Position numbers and translations under genes: made by a program
Notes under the pieces: model-generated
Told to the model about the DNA's origin: nothing
What the model saw: the letters and a program-made list of their open reading frames with translations, nothing else
Databases searched by the model: none
Shown here: positions 18,152-26,373 of the stretch, one piece after another
Position numbering within the stretch: the stretch's first letter is position 1
Layout: every line of letters begins with the position of its first letter
NCBI RefSeq assembly: GCF_018882095.1
Contig: NZ_JACVPD010000001.1
Span: 496,001-560,000, forward strand
Direction of reading: 5' to 3'
DNA from: Polynucleobacter sp. CS-Odin-A6
Lineage (GTDB): Bacteria; Pseudomonadota; Gammaproteobacteria; Burkholderiales; Burkholderiaceae
DNA: 64,000 nucleotides

Positions 18152-19102
18152 TTAATTTACTTTAATATTTTTTTCTTTGAAATACTTCAGTGCACCCGGA
18201 TGGTATGCGATCGGAGTGGACTTCTGCTTTTGATTCTCAAGGGTAACGTTGATGTATTCCTTGTGAGTGCGAACCAATTCCAATTTGTTATCAAATACTG
18301 CTTTGACAATCTTATAGGCTTCATCGTTCGGCATGTTCGCGTTCACCACTAGGATGTTCGCTACACCAGATACTTTGTTGTCTTTAGTCATACCGCTGTA
18401 GGTTTCTTTGGGGATATCAGTAGCAAAATAAAGATTGCCATACTTTTTATTCATGGCAGCGACTTCTGCGGCATTATCGATCATCACAATTTTCATGCCA
18501 GGACTATTAGCAAGATCAGTAACCGCAGCAGTTGGCAAGCCACCAACCCAAAAGAACGCATCGATTTTGCGATCCTTAACAGCATTAACGGATTCAGCAA
18601 CGCTCAAGCGCTCGCGCTTCACATCTTTGTCTTTATCAAGGCCAGCGGCTTCTAGCAAGCGAAAAGCCATCACTTCAGTTGCGCTACCTGGGGCACCAGT
18701 GCTAATACGCTTACCTTTTAAGTCCTTCATAGACTTAATGCCAGTAGACTCTACAGTGACAACGTGCATCAGATTTGGATAGAGCACCAATAGCGTGCTG
18801 AGATCTATTTTCTTATTAACAAATTTACCTTCACCGTCTTTCGCGTCTTTGGCAGCATCGGCCATAGAAAAGCCAACATAAGGCTTGCCTGTACCGATGA
18901 GGTTGAGGTTGTCCACAGAACCGCCAGTTACTTCAGCGGTAGCAGACATTCCAGGTACTTTGTTAGAGAGCACAGAGGCAAGTCCACCACCCATAGGGTA
19001 GTAAACGCCACCAGTACCGCCAGTTGCAATAGAAATGTTTTGCGCTTGTGCTGCGCCGAACATCATGGCGAACGATACGGCAATTATTTTGATTAGTTTC
19101 AT
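18152..19102 (-). CDS. TAXI-family TRAP solute-binding protein
   Basis: Periplasmic binding protein of 316 residues with a signal peptide ending near AAQAQ, then ISIATGGTGGVYYPMGGGLA, the TAXI hallmark, and GKRISTGAPGSATEVMAFR at about residues 130-148. It is the expected partner of the fused permease encoded just downstream. The ligand is probably a small carboxylate, by analogy and context. Confidence 0.93.
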   Translation of the reverse strand: MKLIKIIAVSFAMMFGAAQAQNISIATGGTGGVYYPMGGGLASVLSNKVPGMSATAEVTGGSVDNLNLIGTGKPYVGFSMADAAKDAKDGEGKFVNKKIDLSTLLVLYPNLMHVVTVESTGIKSMKDLKGKRISTGAPGSATEVMAFRLLEAAGLDKDKDVKRERLSVAESVNAVKDRKIDAFFWVGGLPTAAVTDLANSPGMKIVMIDNAAEVAAMNKKYGNLYFATDIPKETYSGMTKDNKVSGVANILVVNANMPNDEAYKIVKAVFDNKLELVRTHKEYINVTLENQKQKSTPIAYHPGALKYFKEKNIKVN

Positions 19103-19132
19103 TGAGTTATCTCCTCTGATGCGTCTATTAAA

Positions 19133-20059
19133 TTAAAGGCCCGGCATACTAAAATTCATTTTTTGCAATTCACCTAATAACTTCGCTTGCTGATCTGCAC
19201 TTAGCTGCATGAGTGGTGGCAGCACGCGCAACCACTCAGCATCTTTGCTGTAATGTGCAACAGCAGTTTTCATACCAGCAATCATTTGATATTGAGCAAA
19301 AACTGAGCGTACTTGATCTAGCGTAGCTTGGCGTTGATCTGCGTCAGATTCCCTCCAATGGGCGGCTAATTCTGCAATCGCCCTAGGGTTTACGTTAGCA
19401 GTAGCTGAGATACAGCCAACACCACCCGCACGGAGGGTGCGCATGAGGAACACTTCACTACCAGCGTAGACTCGGAAGCCTGAGGGCGCCAAGAGTTTAA
19501 TTACGGACTCGGTATATGCCCAATCACCAGAGCTATCTTTTATACCAACCACAGTCTTTGAGTACTCTTTATGAAGTCGCTCCAATAAAGACAGGCTCAG
19601 ATTAATTTTGGTCACTGGTGGGATGTTGTAGATGTAAATCTGTAATCCTGCATCACCCACTTTTTGGATTACTTCTGAGAAAAAGGCGAAGAGACCATCA
19701 TCAGTCACATCTTTGTAGTAGAACGGTGGCAACATTAATACCCCGGCGCATTTGTATTGCAAGGCATGTTTAGTCATTTGCACAGTGCCATGAATAGAGG
19801 TTGTCCCAGTTCCAGGCATCATGTGCGCTGGGTTTAAACCACCCTCGATGAGAGTGCTTAATGTAGCCATCTTTTGTGAATTAGACATCGAGTTTGCTTC
19901 AGAATTCGTGCCATAGATAGCTTGGCCAACACCACTTGCTTCAAGCCACTGACATTGCTTTAGTAATTTTTGGGCATCTGGGCTGCCATCTTCCCTAAAT
20001 GGAGTCAAGACAGGTGAAAGCACTGCAGGTAGCGTGGATGGGTGTTGGGAAATTGTCAT
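19133..20059 (-). CDS. Dihydrodipicolinate synthase/N-acetylneuraminate lyase family protein
   Basis: Class I aldolase-type enzyme of 308 residues. The Schiff-base lysine is Lys174 (GIKDSSGD) and the catalytic tyrosine Tyr144 (YNIPP). Members split or dehydrate 2-keto acids. Because it sits in an operon with a TRAP transporter and a 2-hydroxyacid dehydrogenase, I favour a catabolic keto-acid lyase or dehydratase over lysine biosynthesis. Twelve bases separate it from the upstream dehydrogenase. Confidence 0.88.
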   Translation of the reverse strand: MTISQHPSTLPAVLSPVLTPFREDGSPDAQKLLKQCQWLEASGVGQAIYGTNSEANSMSNSQKMATLSTLIEGGLNPAHMMPGTGTTSIHGTVQMTKHALQYKCAGVLMLPPFYYKDVTDDGLFAFFSEVIQKVGDAGLQIYIYNIPPVTKINLSLSLLERLHKEYSKTVVGIKDSSGDWAYTESVIKLLAPSGFRVYAGSEVFLMRTLRAGGVGCISATANVNPRAIAELAAHWRESDADQRQATLDQVRSVFAQYQMIAGMKTAVAHYSKDAEWLRVLPPLMQLSADQQAKLLGELQKMNFSMPGL

Positions 20060-20071
20060 GCTTACTCCGGT

Positions 20072-21001
20072 TTAATTGATAACTTCGGTCAGAAGTGGCT
20101 GTTGATTATAAAAAGCTTCTAGATTATCTATTGCTAAATTAGTCATTAATTGTCGCGTTTCGGTAGTTGCACTGCCAATATGCGGTGTTAGTAAGACATT
20201 ATCAAGAATTAAGAACCCCGGGTTTGGATTTGGCTCATTTTCGAATACATCGAGCGCTGCACCAGCAATCTTTTTTTGCTGCAGTGCAACTAAAAGTGCG
20301 CCTTCATCTACGACGCTTCCTCGAGCAATATTGAGGAGGTAACCTGATGACCCTAGAGCATCTAAGACTTCAGCATTGACCATCTTGTCAGTCTCTGGAG
20401 TAGCAGGGCACGCGAGGATAAGAACATCAGATGCGTTTGCCAAGGACTTGAGATCGGGGTAATAGTCATAAGTAAGTGCTTTTGGGGATGGCCCCGTATA
20501 GGCGATTTTGACTTTAAAGGGTTCAAGGCGCTTTGCGAGGTCCTGTCCAATGCGACCCATTCCGGCAATTCCAACCCGTTTTCCTGCCAAAGTGCTTGTC
20601 ACTGTGAATAAGCCTTTGGACCAAGCCTTATTCTGAACGAACGCATGAGCCTCAGGGATACGGCGAACCAGGCTAAACAGCATGCCTATCGCTAGTTCAC
20701 AAACGGCATCATTGAGAACACCCGGAGTATTGCTGGCTTTAATCCCGCTTGCCTTTAGATAGTCCAGGGGGAGGTTGTCATAACCAACCCCACAAGTAGC
20801 GACCAGGCCTACAGAGGGCAGTTGCTCCAATAAACCTTGGGGTATTTGGGTGTTTGAGCGAGTAATGATGGCAGTGAAGCTTCCCTCAGGAGGCTTACTC
20901 TTGGGGTCTGGCATTTTGGTGGCGCTTAGTCGCTTATCAATCTCCATCTGCATGATGTCTGGAAATTGACCGACCTGCAGCACCGAATTGACTGGGATCA
21001 T
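20072..21001 (-). CDS. D-2-hydroxyacid dehydrogenase (NAD(P)-dependent)
   Basis: Cytosolic oxidoreductase of 309 residues. The nucleotide-binding motif GMGRIG is at about 147-152 and the catalytic triad is Arg227 (ARGSVVDE), Glu256 and His274 (TPHIGSAT). The family interconverts 2-keto acids and D-2-hydroxy acids such as glyoxylate/glycolate or hydroxypyruvate/glycerate. It is the first gene of the leftward operon to the TRAP permease and shares an 83-base divergent promoter region with the hydroxyacyl-CoA dehydrogenase-like gene. Confidence 0.92.
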   Translation of the reverse strand: MIPVNSVLQVGQFPDIMQMEIDKRLSATKMPDPKSKPPEGSFTAIITRSNTQIPQGLLEQLPSVGLVATCGVGYDNLPLDYLKASGIKASNTPGVLNDAVCELAIGMLFSLVRRIPEAHAFVQNKAWSKGLFTVTSTLAGKRVGIAGMGRIGQDLAKRLEPFKVKIAYTGPSPKALTYDYYPDLKSLANASDVLILACPATPETDKMVNAEVLDALGSSGYLLNIARGSVVDEGALLVALQQKKIAGAALDVFENEPNPNPGFLILDNVLLTPHIGSATTETRQLMTNLAIDNLEAFYNQQPLLTEVIN

Positions 21002-21005
21002 GAGT

Positions 21006-21045
21006 CTCTTACTTTTTTATTGGAATAATGGAAGCATTGTAAGAG
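21006..21045. promoter_or_regulatory. Divergent intergenic region with an inverted repeat
   Basis: Between the divergent starts at 21001 and 21085, CTCTTAC (21006-21012) is mirrored by GTAAGAG (21039-21045), with arm centres about three helical turns apart. This could be an operator for a regulator controlling both sides, but a 7-bp repeat could also arise by chance. Confidence 0.3.
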
Positions 21046-21084
21046 GATTTGTAATCCGTATCTTGCCCCCTAAGGAGAAATCAG

Positions 21085-22026
21085 ATGTTGTTTACCCCAG
21101 CAGAAACCAAAGTCGTCATCGTCGGTGGCGGTACTATGGGCGCCGATGTGGCAGCCGTATGCGCGCGGGGTGGCTGTGCAGTTCAAGTCGTAGAACCCAC
21201 TACAGAACGCCTTGCGCTCCTGCCAGATTACTTTGCCAACACGATGATTGAACTGGGCTATGAACACCGCCTGCATTTGCTCACCACTGCTGGCTCCTTG
21301 GAAGAGGTCGACTGGTCGGAAGTGGATTTGGTGATTGAATGCGTGCCTGAGCGTTTGGACATTAAGCAAGCGTTATTTGCTAAGCTCGAGCAATATGCCA
21401 AACCAGAAGCAGTCTTAGCAAGTAATAGCACTAGCTTTCCGATTAGCGACATCGCAAGCGGTTTAAAAACACCGGCGCGCATGATTGGATTGCATTTCTT
21501 TATGCCTGCGCATTTGGTGCCTTGCGTAGAGGTAGTCTACGGAAAGAAGACATCGCCCATGGTGGGTGAAAGTCTCTCGCGCCTGATGACCGCCTGCGGG
21601 ATGGTGCCAGTGACTGTGAAAAAAGATTTACCGGGTTTCTTGGCGAATCGTTTACAGCATGCTTTATCGCGCGAAGCTTTTGCTATGGTCGACGCCGGTA
21701 TAGCTAGCTTGGAAGATATTGATAAGGCAGTTCGTTTTGGTTTTGGCTTTCGTTACATCGCAGCTGGGCCGATCATGCAGAGAGAGCACGCGGGGCTAGA
21801 TGTGCATGGCGCTGGTGGAACGACGATTTATCCAACCCTGAATAATTCATCCGAGATTGCCAAATGCTTAAGCGAGCGTGTTGCTAGCGGTAAGCTCGGC
21901 ATGAAAACCGGTGAAGGTTTTTATTCTTGGACTCCCGAGACAATAAAAGCAGAGCGGGAGCGCTATCAAGAAGCTCTTCGCGCTGGCTTAAAAATTATCC
22001 AAAAAGATATTCCAAAGATTCAATAA
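21085..22026 (+). CDS. 3-hydroxyacyl-CoA dehydrogenase family protein
   Basis: NAD-dependent dehydrogenase of 313 residues. The N-terminal Rossmann domain has VIVGGGTMGAD at about 11-21, followed by ASNSTSFPIS and GLHFFMPAH (about 110-141) with the catalytic histidine, then a helical C-terminal domain (DLPGFLANRLQHAL). It is a stand-alone dehydrogenase without a crotonase domain. Relatives include L-carnitine and L-gulonate dehydrogenases as well as true acyl-CoA enzymes, and the context of acid catabolism makes a non-CoA substrate possible. TAAGGAGA gives a good ribosome site. Confidence 0.87.
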   Translation: MLFTPAETKVVIVGGGTMGADVAAVCARGGCAVQVVEPTTERLALLPDYFANTMIELGYEHRLHLLTTAGSLEEVDWSEVDLVIECVPERLDIKQALFAKLEQYAKPEAVLASNSTSFPISDIASGLKTPARMIGLHFFMPAHLVPCVEVVYGKKTSPMVGESLSRLMTACGMVPVTVKKDLPGFLANRLQHALSREAFAMVDAGIASLEDIDKAVRFGFGFRYIAAGPIMQREHAGLDVHGAGGTTIYPTLNNSSEIAKCLSERVASGKLGMKTGEGFYSWTPETIKAERERYQEALRAGLKIIQKDIPKIQ

Positions 22027-22058
22027 GCCAATCTTGAGTTAACTCAGCCAAACCTAAT

Positions 22059-23264
22059 TTAAGTCAGATCCTTAAGATGGAGTTTTCGTAGTTGGGGAGC
22101 GAGTTGATACGTGAGTAGAACAACAGCAATCGTTGCAGCTCCACCAAACACAATGGACGGCACAAGCCCAATGAGGCTGGCAGCAATCCCTGACTCAAGC
22201 GCACCTAATTCATTGGAAGAGCCAATGAATATGCCATTGATGGCACTAATTCTGCCCCGCATTTGATCTGGAGTCGTGAGCTGCATGATGCTGCCGCGGA
22301 TCACGACTGAGACTGAGTCGCAGCAACCTGAAATAAACAGAAAAAGAGCGCAAAGCCACAGATTGTTAGAGAGTCCAAAGGCAATAATCGCAAGGCCGAA
22401 GCCGCCTATCGATAAGAGTAAATATTTTCCAGAGTTTTCTAATAGGGGGCGACGTGCCAAATAAATGCCGATGATGACTGCACCAGCTGCAGGAGCCGCT
22501 CTTAAAATCCCCAGAGTTTCTGGACCCGCATTGAGTACTTCTTTAACAAACGCAGGCAAGATCGAGACAGCGCCACCGAAGAGTACGGCGAACATATCGA
22601 GCGCCATAATACTGATAATTAATTCATGCTTGCGCACATAGTGAAAGCCTTCTAAAAAGCTTTTTAGAAAATTAGGATTTAAAACTGCTGGTGTTTCCTG
22701 CTTGATCTGAATGAAGGTAATCCCATATAAACCAATGGCGGCACTAAACGCTGCTAAAGCATAGGTCCACTCTAGTCCGGCAAAGCCAATCATCAGGCCG
22801 CCAAGACCTGGACCCGTGACGACGCAGATCTGAAATGCAGAAGAGGCATAAGCCGTGTATTTGGTGAGTTGATCTCGGGGAATGATTTGACCAAAGATGG
22901 CTTGATAGGAGGGGCGTAATAGGGCGCGTGCCAAACCTAAAAAAGCCACTGCGGTATAAATTAAAGGTACTGGGGGAGCAAGCCAATTCAAAGCGATGGC
23001 CACCAAGAACAATCCCACGCCCACATGAAGTAAGCAGGCAATGGCCGCAATCAACTTACGAGAATGGTGATCTACTGCATGTCCCGCATATAGCGCTAGG
23101 ATGAAATACGGAACAAGCTCTGCTAGCCCGATTAAGCCAAGCGAAATCACGCTGTTGGTGATCTCATATAAATGCCACCCTACGGCAACCATCATGATTT
23201 GGTAGCTCAGAGTCGCGCCGATACGGTAAAGCAAGAGGGTTCTAAAGGCTTGACTGGTTTTCAT
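22059..23264 (-). CDS. MFS transporter (EntS/MFS_3-like)
   Basis: Inner-membrane carrier of 401 residues with about 12 hydrophobic segments. LYAGHAVDHHSRKLIAA near residue 58 and PDQMRGRISAINGIFIGSSN in the C-terminal half resemble the MFS_3 group, which contains enterobactin exporters. The substrate is unknown. It stands alone, converging on the hydroxyacyl-CoA dehydrogenase-like gene. Confidence 0.88.
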   Translation of the reverse strand: MKTSQAFRTLLLYRIGATLSYQIMMVAVGWHLYEITNSVISLGLIGLAELVPYFILALYAGHAVDHHSRKLIAAIACLLHVGVGLFLVAIALNWLAPPVPLIYTAVAFLGLARALLRPSYQAIFGQIIPRDQLTKYTAYASSAFQICVVTGPGLGGLMIGFAGLEWTYALAAFSAAIGLYGITFIQIKQETPAVLNPNFLKSFLEGFHYVRKHELIISIMALDMFAVLFGGAVSILPAFVKEVLNAGPETLGILRAAPAAGAVIIGIYLARRPLLENSGKYLLLSIGGFGLAIIAFGLSNNLWLCALFLFISGCCDSVSVVIRGSIMQLTTPDQMRGRISAINGIFIGSSNELGALESGIAASLIGLVPSIVFGGAATIAVVLLTYQLAPQLRKLHLKDLT

Positions 23265-23308
23265 GAATTTGTCTCATTTTAAGGGCGTGAGTGATTTATC
23301 CTTATGGA

Positions 23309-23989
23309 ATGAAAAAAATCATTCGCGTTTGGGATCTACCTATTCGTTTGTTCCATTGGCTTTTAGCCGTCTGTATTCTGATCAGCTTTATTACCGTCAA
23401 GATTGGCGGTAATGCTATGGAGATCCATGCGCGAGTGGGTTATTGCGTGCTAGCTTTAATTATTTTCAGGATTTGCTGGGGTCTGATGGGCTCTTACCAT
23501 GCCCGTTTTATCAATTTTGTGCCCAGCCCCCAAAGTTTGTTTAGCTATGTATTGGGTAAATCTCAAGGGGGTATTGGACACAACCCTTTGGGCGCTTTAT
23601 CTGTTATTGCCTTAATTTCCTCGGTTGGCGTGCAGGCGGTTACTGGTCTGTTTGCAAATGACGACATTTCCTTTGAAGGCCCCTTCGCAAAGTATGTTTC
23701 GAATAGTACGGTTTCTCTCTTGACTTCAATCCACCATTTCAATGAATACGTGCTCCTGATCTTGATCGCACTCCACCTCTGCGCCATCTTGTATTACTAC
23801 AAATTTAAAGGTGAAGATTTGGTCAAGCCGATGATCGTGGGCGATAAAGAAATCGACCCAAGCAAGGAGGCGAAAAATCTGCCTGCTGACTTGGGTCTAG
23901 CCTCCAAGGATGGAGGTCTACAACGCGGCCTTGCTTTATTGCTGCTGAGCCTAATTGCAGCAGTTCTAGGTTACTTGATTACGGCCTAA
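23309..23989 (+). CDS. Cytochrome b561-type membrane protein
   Basis: Di-heme b-type cytochrome of 226 residues with four main membrane segments and candidate heme-ligand histidines in the first (LFHWLLAVC), second (IHARVGY) and last segments (SIHHFNEY and ALHLCAI). I prefer ATG 23309 (MKKIIRVWD) to the in-frame GTG 23291. The gene converges on cytochrome c' with directly abutting stop codons. A role in passing electrons to or from a c-type cytochrome is likely but inferred. Confidence 0.85.
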   Translation: MKKIIRVWDLPIRLFHWLLAVCILISFITVKIGGNAMEIHARVGYCVLALIIFRICWGLMGSYHARFINFVPSPQSLFSYVLGKSQGGIGHNPLGALSVIALISSVGVQAVTGLFANDDISFEGPFAKYVSNSTVSLLTSIHHFNEYVLLILIALHLCAILYYYKFKGEDLVKPMIVGDKEIDPSKEAKNLPADLGLASKDGGLQRGLALLLLSLIAAVLGYLITA

Positions 23990-24442
23990 TTACTTTTTCT
24001 TGAAGTCATCATGGCAACCTTTGCAGGTCGCTCCTGTTGCACCAAAGGCTTTCTTAATAGCCTCTAAATCGCCAGACTGCGCAGCAGTATTGAGATTAAC
24101 TGCAGCTAGTTGTAATTTTTCTGAAGCTGCTTTGAATTTAGCATTCTCTGACCAGACAGCTGGTAGTGCATTGCCACCCTCAGTGCCCGGACCAAATGCT
24201 TGCCATGGCAAGGTGGAGATCATTGCAACAACTGCTGCGTTCTTGGCCACATCATCTTTGTTAAAAGATGCTTCACCTTTAACTACTGCATTAATCTTTC
24301 CGAAAGAGTTAGCCATTACGGTAAACGCACTCTGACGATACTTGATTGCGTCTTCTGGTTTTTGGAATTGGGCAGAGGCTACGCCTGCACTTGCGAGTAA
24401 TGTGGGTGCAAGAACGGTCAAAACAATGTGCTTGAGTTTCAT
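23990..24442 (-). CDS. Cytochrome c' (periplasmic c-type cytochrome)
   Basis: A 150-residue protein with a signal peptide ending near ASAQF and a single heme-binding motif CKGCH close to the C-terminus (TCKGCHDDFKKK). A C-terminal CXXCH after a four-helix bundle is the mark of cytochrome c'. Heme attachment would depend on the Ccm system encoded at the start of the window. The family binds NO and CO or carries electrons. Confidence 0.92.
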   Translation of the reverse strand: MKLKHIVLTVLAPTLLASAGVASAQFQKPEDAIKYRQSAFTVMANSFGKINAVVKGEASFNKDDVAKNAAVVAMISTLPWQAFGPGTEGGNALPAVWSENAKFKAASEKLQLAAVNLNTAAQSGDLEAIKKAFGATGATCKGCHDDFKKK

Positions 24443-24534
24443 TGGGACTCCAGTAGTTTTTGTGGATTAAGTAAGGGGTAAAACCATATTGGTGAGCATA
24501 CACGCGAATAATGACTTTTGCAGGTTGGAAGTCC

Positions 24535-25197
24535 TCAGAAAATCATCCTCAAAGGGCTGGTGATCAGTAGGATAAGCCACTCAAAAAAGGCTATCAAGGG
24601 GGTCATCCAAAGGCTGCCAATAATGCCGGTAAATACCAAGCCGAGCACGATAAAAAAGCCCCAGGGCTCCAGTTTTCCGAGTGCGATGGATTGGCGAGCT
24701 GGCAATAGTCCTGCTAGGATCCGGCCCCCGTCTAGGGGAGGTAGAGGGAACAGGTTGAACACAAGCAGTCCTAGATTCCAGGTAATACCAGCTTGAGACA
24801 TTGAGATTAAAAACTGTTCTTTAATGCCAAGTCCAACCAGCCCTATCAGCAGGGTGAGCCAAATCAAAGCCTGAATAAAATTAGACCCTGGCCCAGCTAA
24901 AGCTACCCAAATAGAGTCAATACGGGGGTTACGAAGGCGTCCAAAGTTGACGGGTACGGGTTTGGCGTAGCCCACTAAAAACGGGGATCCGGTCAAAATC
25001 AACAACAGGGGGATGAGGACCGTACCTACAGGGTCTATATGTTTAATGGGATTCAGGCTGACTCGACCCAGCATATAGGCTGTATTGTCACCCAATCTGC
25101 GGGCGGCGTAGCCATGGGCTGCCTCATGGATCGTAATAGCAAAAATCAAAGGAATCGCATTAATGGCTACAGCTTGGATAGAATAGTCAGTAATCAT
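24535..25197 (-). CDS. Site-2 protease family (M50) membrane metalloprotease
   Basis: Polytopic intramembrane zinc protease of 220 residues: HEAAH at 24-28 (His24, Glu25, His28) in the first membrane segment, and NLFPLPPLDGG, with the third metal ligand Asp, in the C-terminal half. It is the compact form without a PDZ domain. I chose ATG 25197; a longer frame from 25254 would overlap the divergent small gene and add a cysteine-rich stretch that looks unrelated. No clear ribosome site precedes the chosen start. Confidence 0.87.
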   Translation of the reverse strand: MITDYSIQAVAINAIPLIFAITIHEAAHGYAARRLGDNTAYMLGRVSLNPIKHIDPVGTVLIPLLLILTGSPFLVGYAKPVPVNFGRLRNPRIDSIWVALAGPGSNFIQALIWLTLLIGLVGLGIKEQFLISMSQAGITWNLGLLVFNLFPLPPLDGGRILAGLLPARQSIALGKLEPWGFFIVLGLVFTGIIGSLWMTPLIAFFEWLILLITSPLRMIF

Positions 25198-25226
25198 GGC
25201 AATATGATATCTATAGGAGCAAAAAA

Positions 25227-25394
25227 GTGACTGAAGACAAGAAACCTGAATCAAAAACCCCAGCTAAGCCGGTAGTTGCCAAACCTGTGGCCCGTCCCCC
25301 AGCCCCTAAGGGTCCATCAGGTCCTGGTGGAAGGCCTCAAGCGGGCTTTGGCGGTGGAAAAGCCATGATGCGTAAGGCCGGCCGCGGCCGATAG
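25227..25394 (+). CDS. Small basic Pro/Ala/Gly-rich protein of unknown function
   Basis: An open frame of 55 residues starting at GTG, with TAGGAG six bases before it. The protein starts with a short charged stretch, continues with Lys-Pro, Ala-Pro and Gly-rich runs, and ends in a strongly basic tail (MMRKAGRGR). It has no hydrophobic segment and should be disordered; nucleic-acid binding is conceivable. It diverges from the protease gene, with only 29 bases between starts. I recognise no family. Support is the ribosome site and the clean gap between neighbours. Confidence 0.55.
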   Translation: MTEDKKPESKTPAKPVVAKPVARPPAPKGPSGPGGRPQAGFGGGKAMMRKAGRGR

Positions 25395-25436
25395 TGGATA
25401 ATTACTCTATTGCAATGTATTCACTAAGGATTGACC

Positions 25437-25574
25437 ATGAACGAATGGCATAAAGAGTCGAAAGAAGAAATTAATAAAAAGATCATCACCTTGACCGTGA
25501 TGTTGGCTGGCGCCACCAGCCTGGCTATTTTATTTGCATTAGTTGCAGCTCATATTGGTTACGTATTTGGTTAA
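25437..25574 (+). CDS. Small single-pass membrane protein of unknown function
   Basis: An open frame of 45 residues with ATG 25437 preceded by TAAGGA. About 15 charged or polar residues (MNEWHKESKEEINKK) lead into one membrane segment (about residues 16-38). Such short membrane proteins often assist a larger complex, but no partner is evident. It lies 42 bases after the basic small gene and nine bases before the dioxygenase gene, so the three may form one transcript. Confidence 0.6.
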   Translation: MNEWHKESKEEINKKIITLTVMLAGATSLAILFALVAAHIGYVFG

Positions 25575-25583
25575 TCGGTATCA

Positions 25584-26363
25584 ATGACCAGCCATCGCCA
25601 ACCTGCAGTATTTGCTGGCCATGGCAGTCCAATGTTCGCCATTGAGCCCAATCGTTACACGGCTGCTTGGGCAACACTCGGTAAATCGTTAAAACGACCC
25701 GACGCTATTTTAGTTATCTCGGCTCATTGGGTCACCCGTGGGGTTTGGGTGACTGCAATGACTAAGCCCAAAACAATTCATGACTTTGGCGGATTTCCGC
25801 AAGCCTTGTTCGATATTCAATATCCTGCACCAGGAAGTCCTGCGCTTGCGGATCGCGTAAAAGAATTGCTTGATGTTCCTGTAGTGCTTGAAGAGAACGA
25901 ATGGGGCATTGACCATGGCGCTTGGTCTGTTCTGAAATACCTCTATCCGGATGCTGATGTCCCTGTGGTGCAACTCAGTTTGGACGGTTCCCTATCTGCG
26001 AGTGAGCATTATGAGTTGGCGAAAAAATTGCGCCCCTTACGTGACGAAAATATTTTGATTCTGGCCAGTGGCAATGTTGTCCATAATTTACGAACGATTC
26101 ACTGGGAAGAGGGCGCGACACCCTATCCTTGGGCTAAAGAGTTCAATGATTTTTTTGTTTCTGAGATGAGTGCAAATCACTATGAGAATTTAGTGCATTG
26201 GGAACAAATGGGCAATTCCGCTCATTTATCCATCCCGACCCCTGAGCATTATTGGCCCGCCTTGTATACGCTTGCCCAGCAAGAGTTTGGGGAAGAACCC
26301 AGAGTGTTGGTTGATGGCTTAGAGATGGGTTCCATTAGTATGCTGACATTCTCAATTCAATAA
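25584..26363 (+). CDS. ygiD: DODA-type extradiol aromatic ring-opening dioxygenase (YgiD-like)
   Basis: Metal-dependent class III extradiol dioxygenase of 259 residues. Candidate metal or active-site histidines are His13 (GHGSP), His48 (SAHW), His111 (IDHGAW) and His167 (NVVHN), as in 4,5-DOPA dioxygenases. The family opens catechol rings, but the physiological substrate of YgiD-like enzymes in most bacteria is uncertain. A small membrane protein is encoded just upstream and crcB ten bases downstream. Confidence 0.88.
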   Translation: MTSHRQPAVFAGHGSPMFAIEPNRYTAAWATLGKSLKRPDAILVISAHWVTRGVWVTAMTKPKTIHDFGGFPQALFDIQYPAPGSPALADRVKELLDVPVVLEENEWGIDHGAWSVLKYLYPDADVPVVQLSLDGSLSASEHYELAKKLRPLRDENILILASGNVVHNLRTIHWEEGATPYPWAKEFNDFFVSEMSANHYENLVHWEQMGNSAHLSIPTPEHYWPALYTLAQQEFGEEPRVLVDGLEMGSISMLTFSIQ

Positions 26364-26373
26364 ATATCTATCT

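Noticed and set aside
22027-22058. Palindrome GAGTTAACTC between two convergent genes as terminator
   Set aside because: The stem is too short, has no real loop and is not followed by a T tract on either side.
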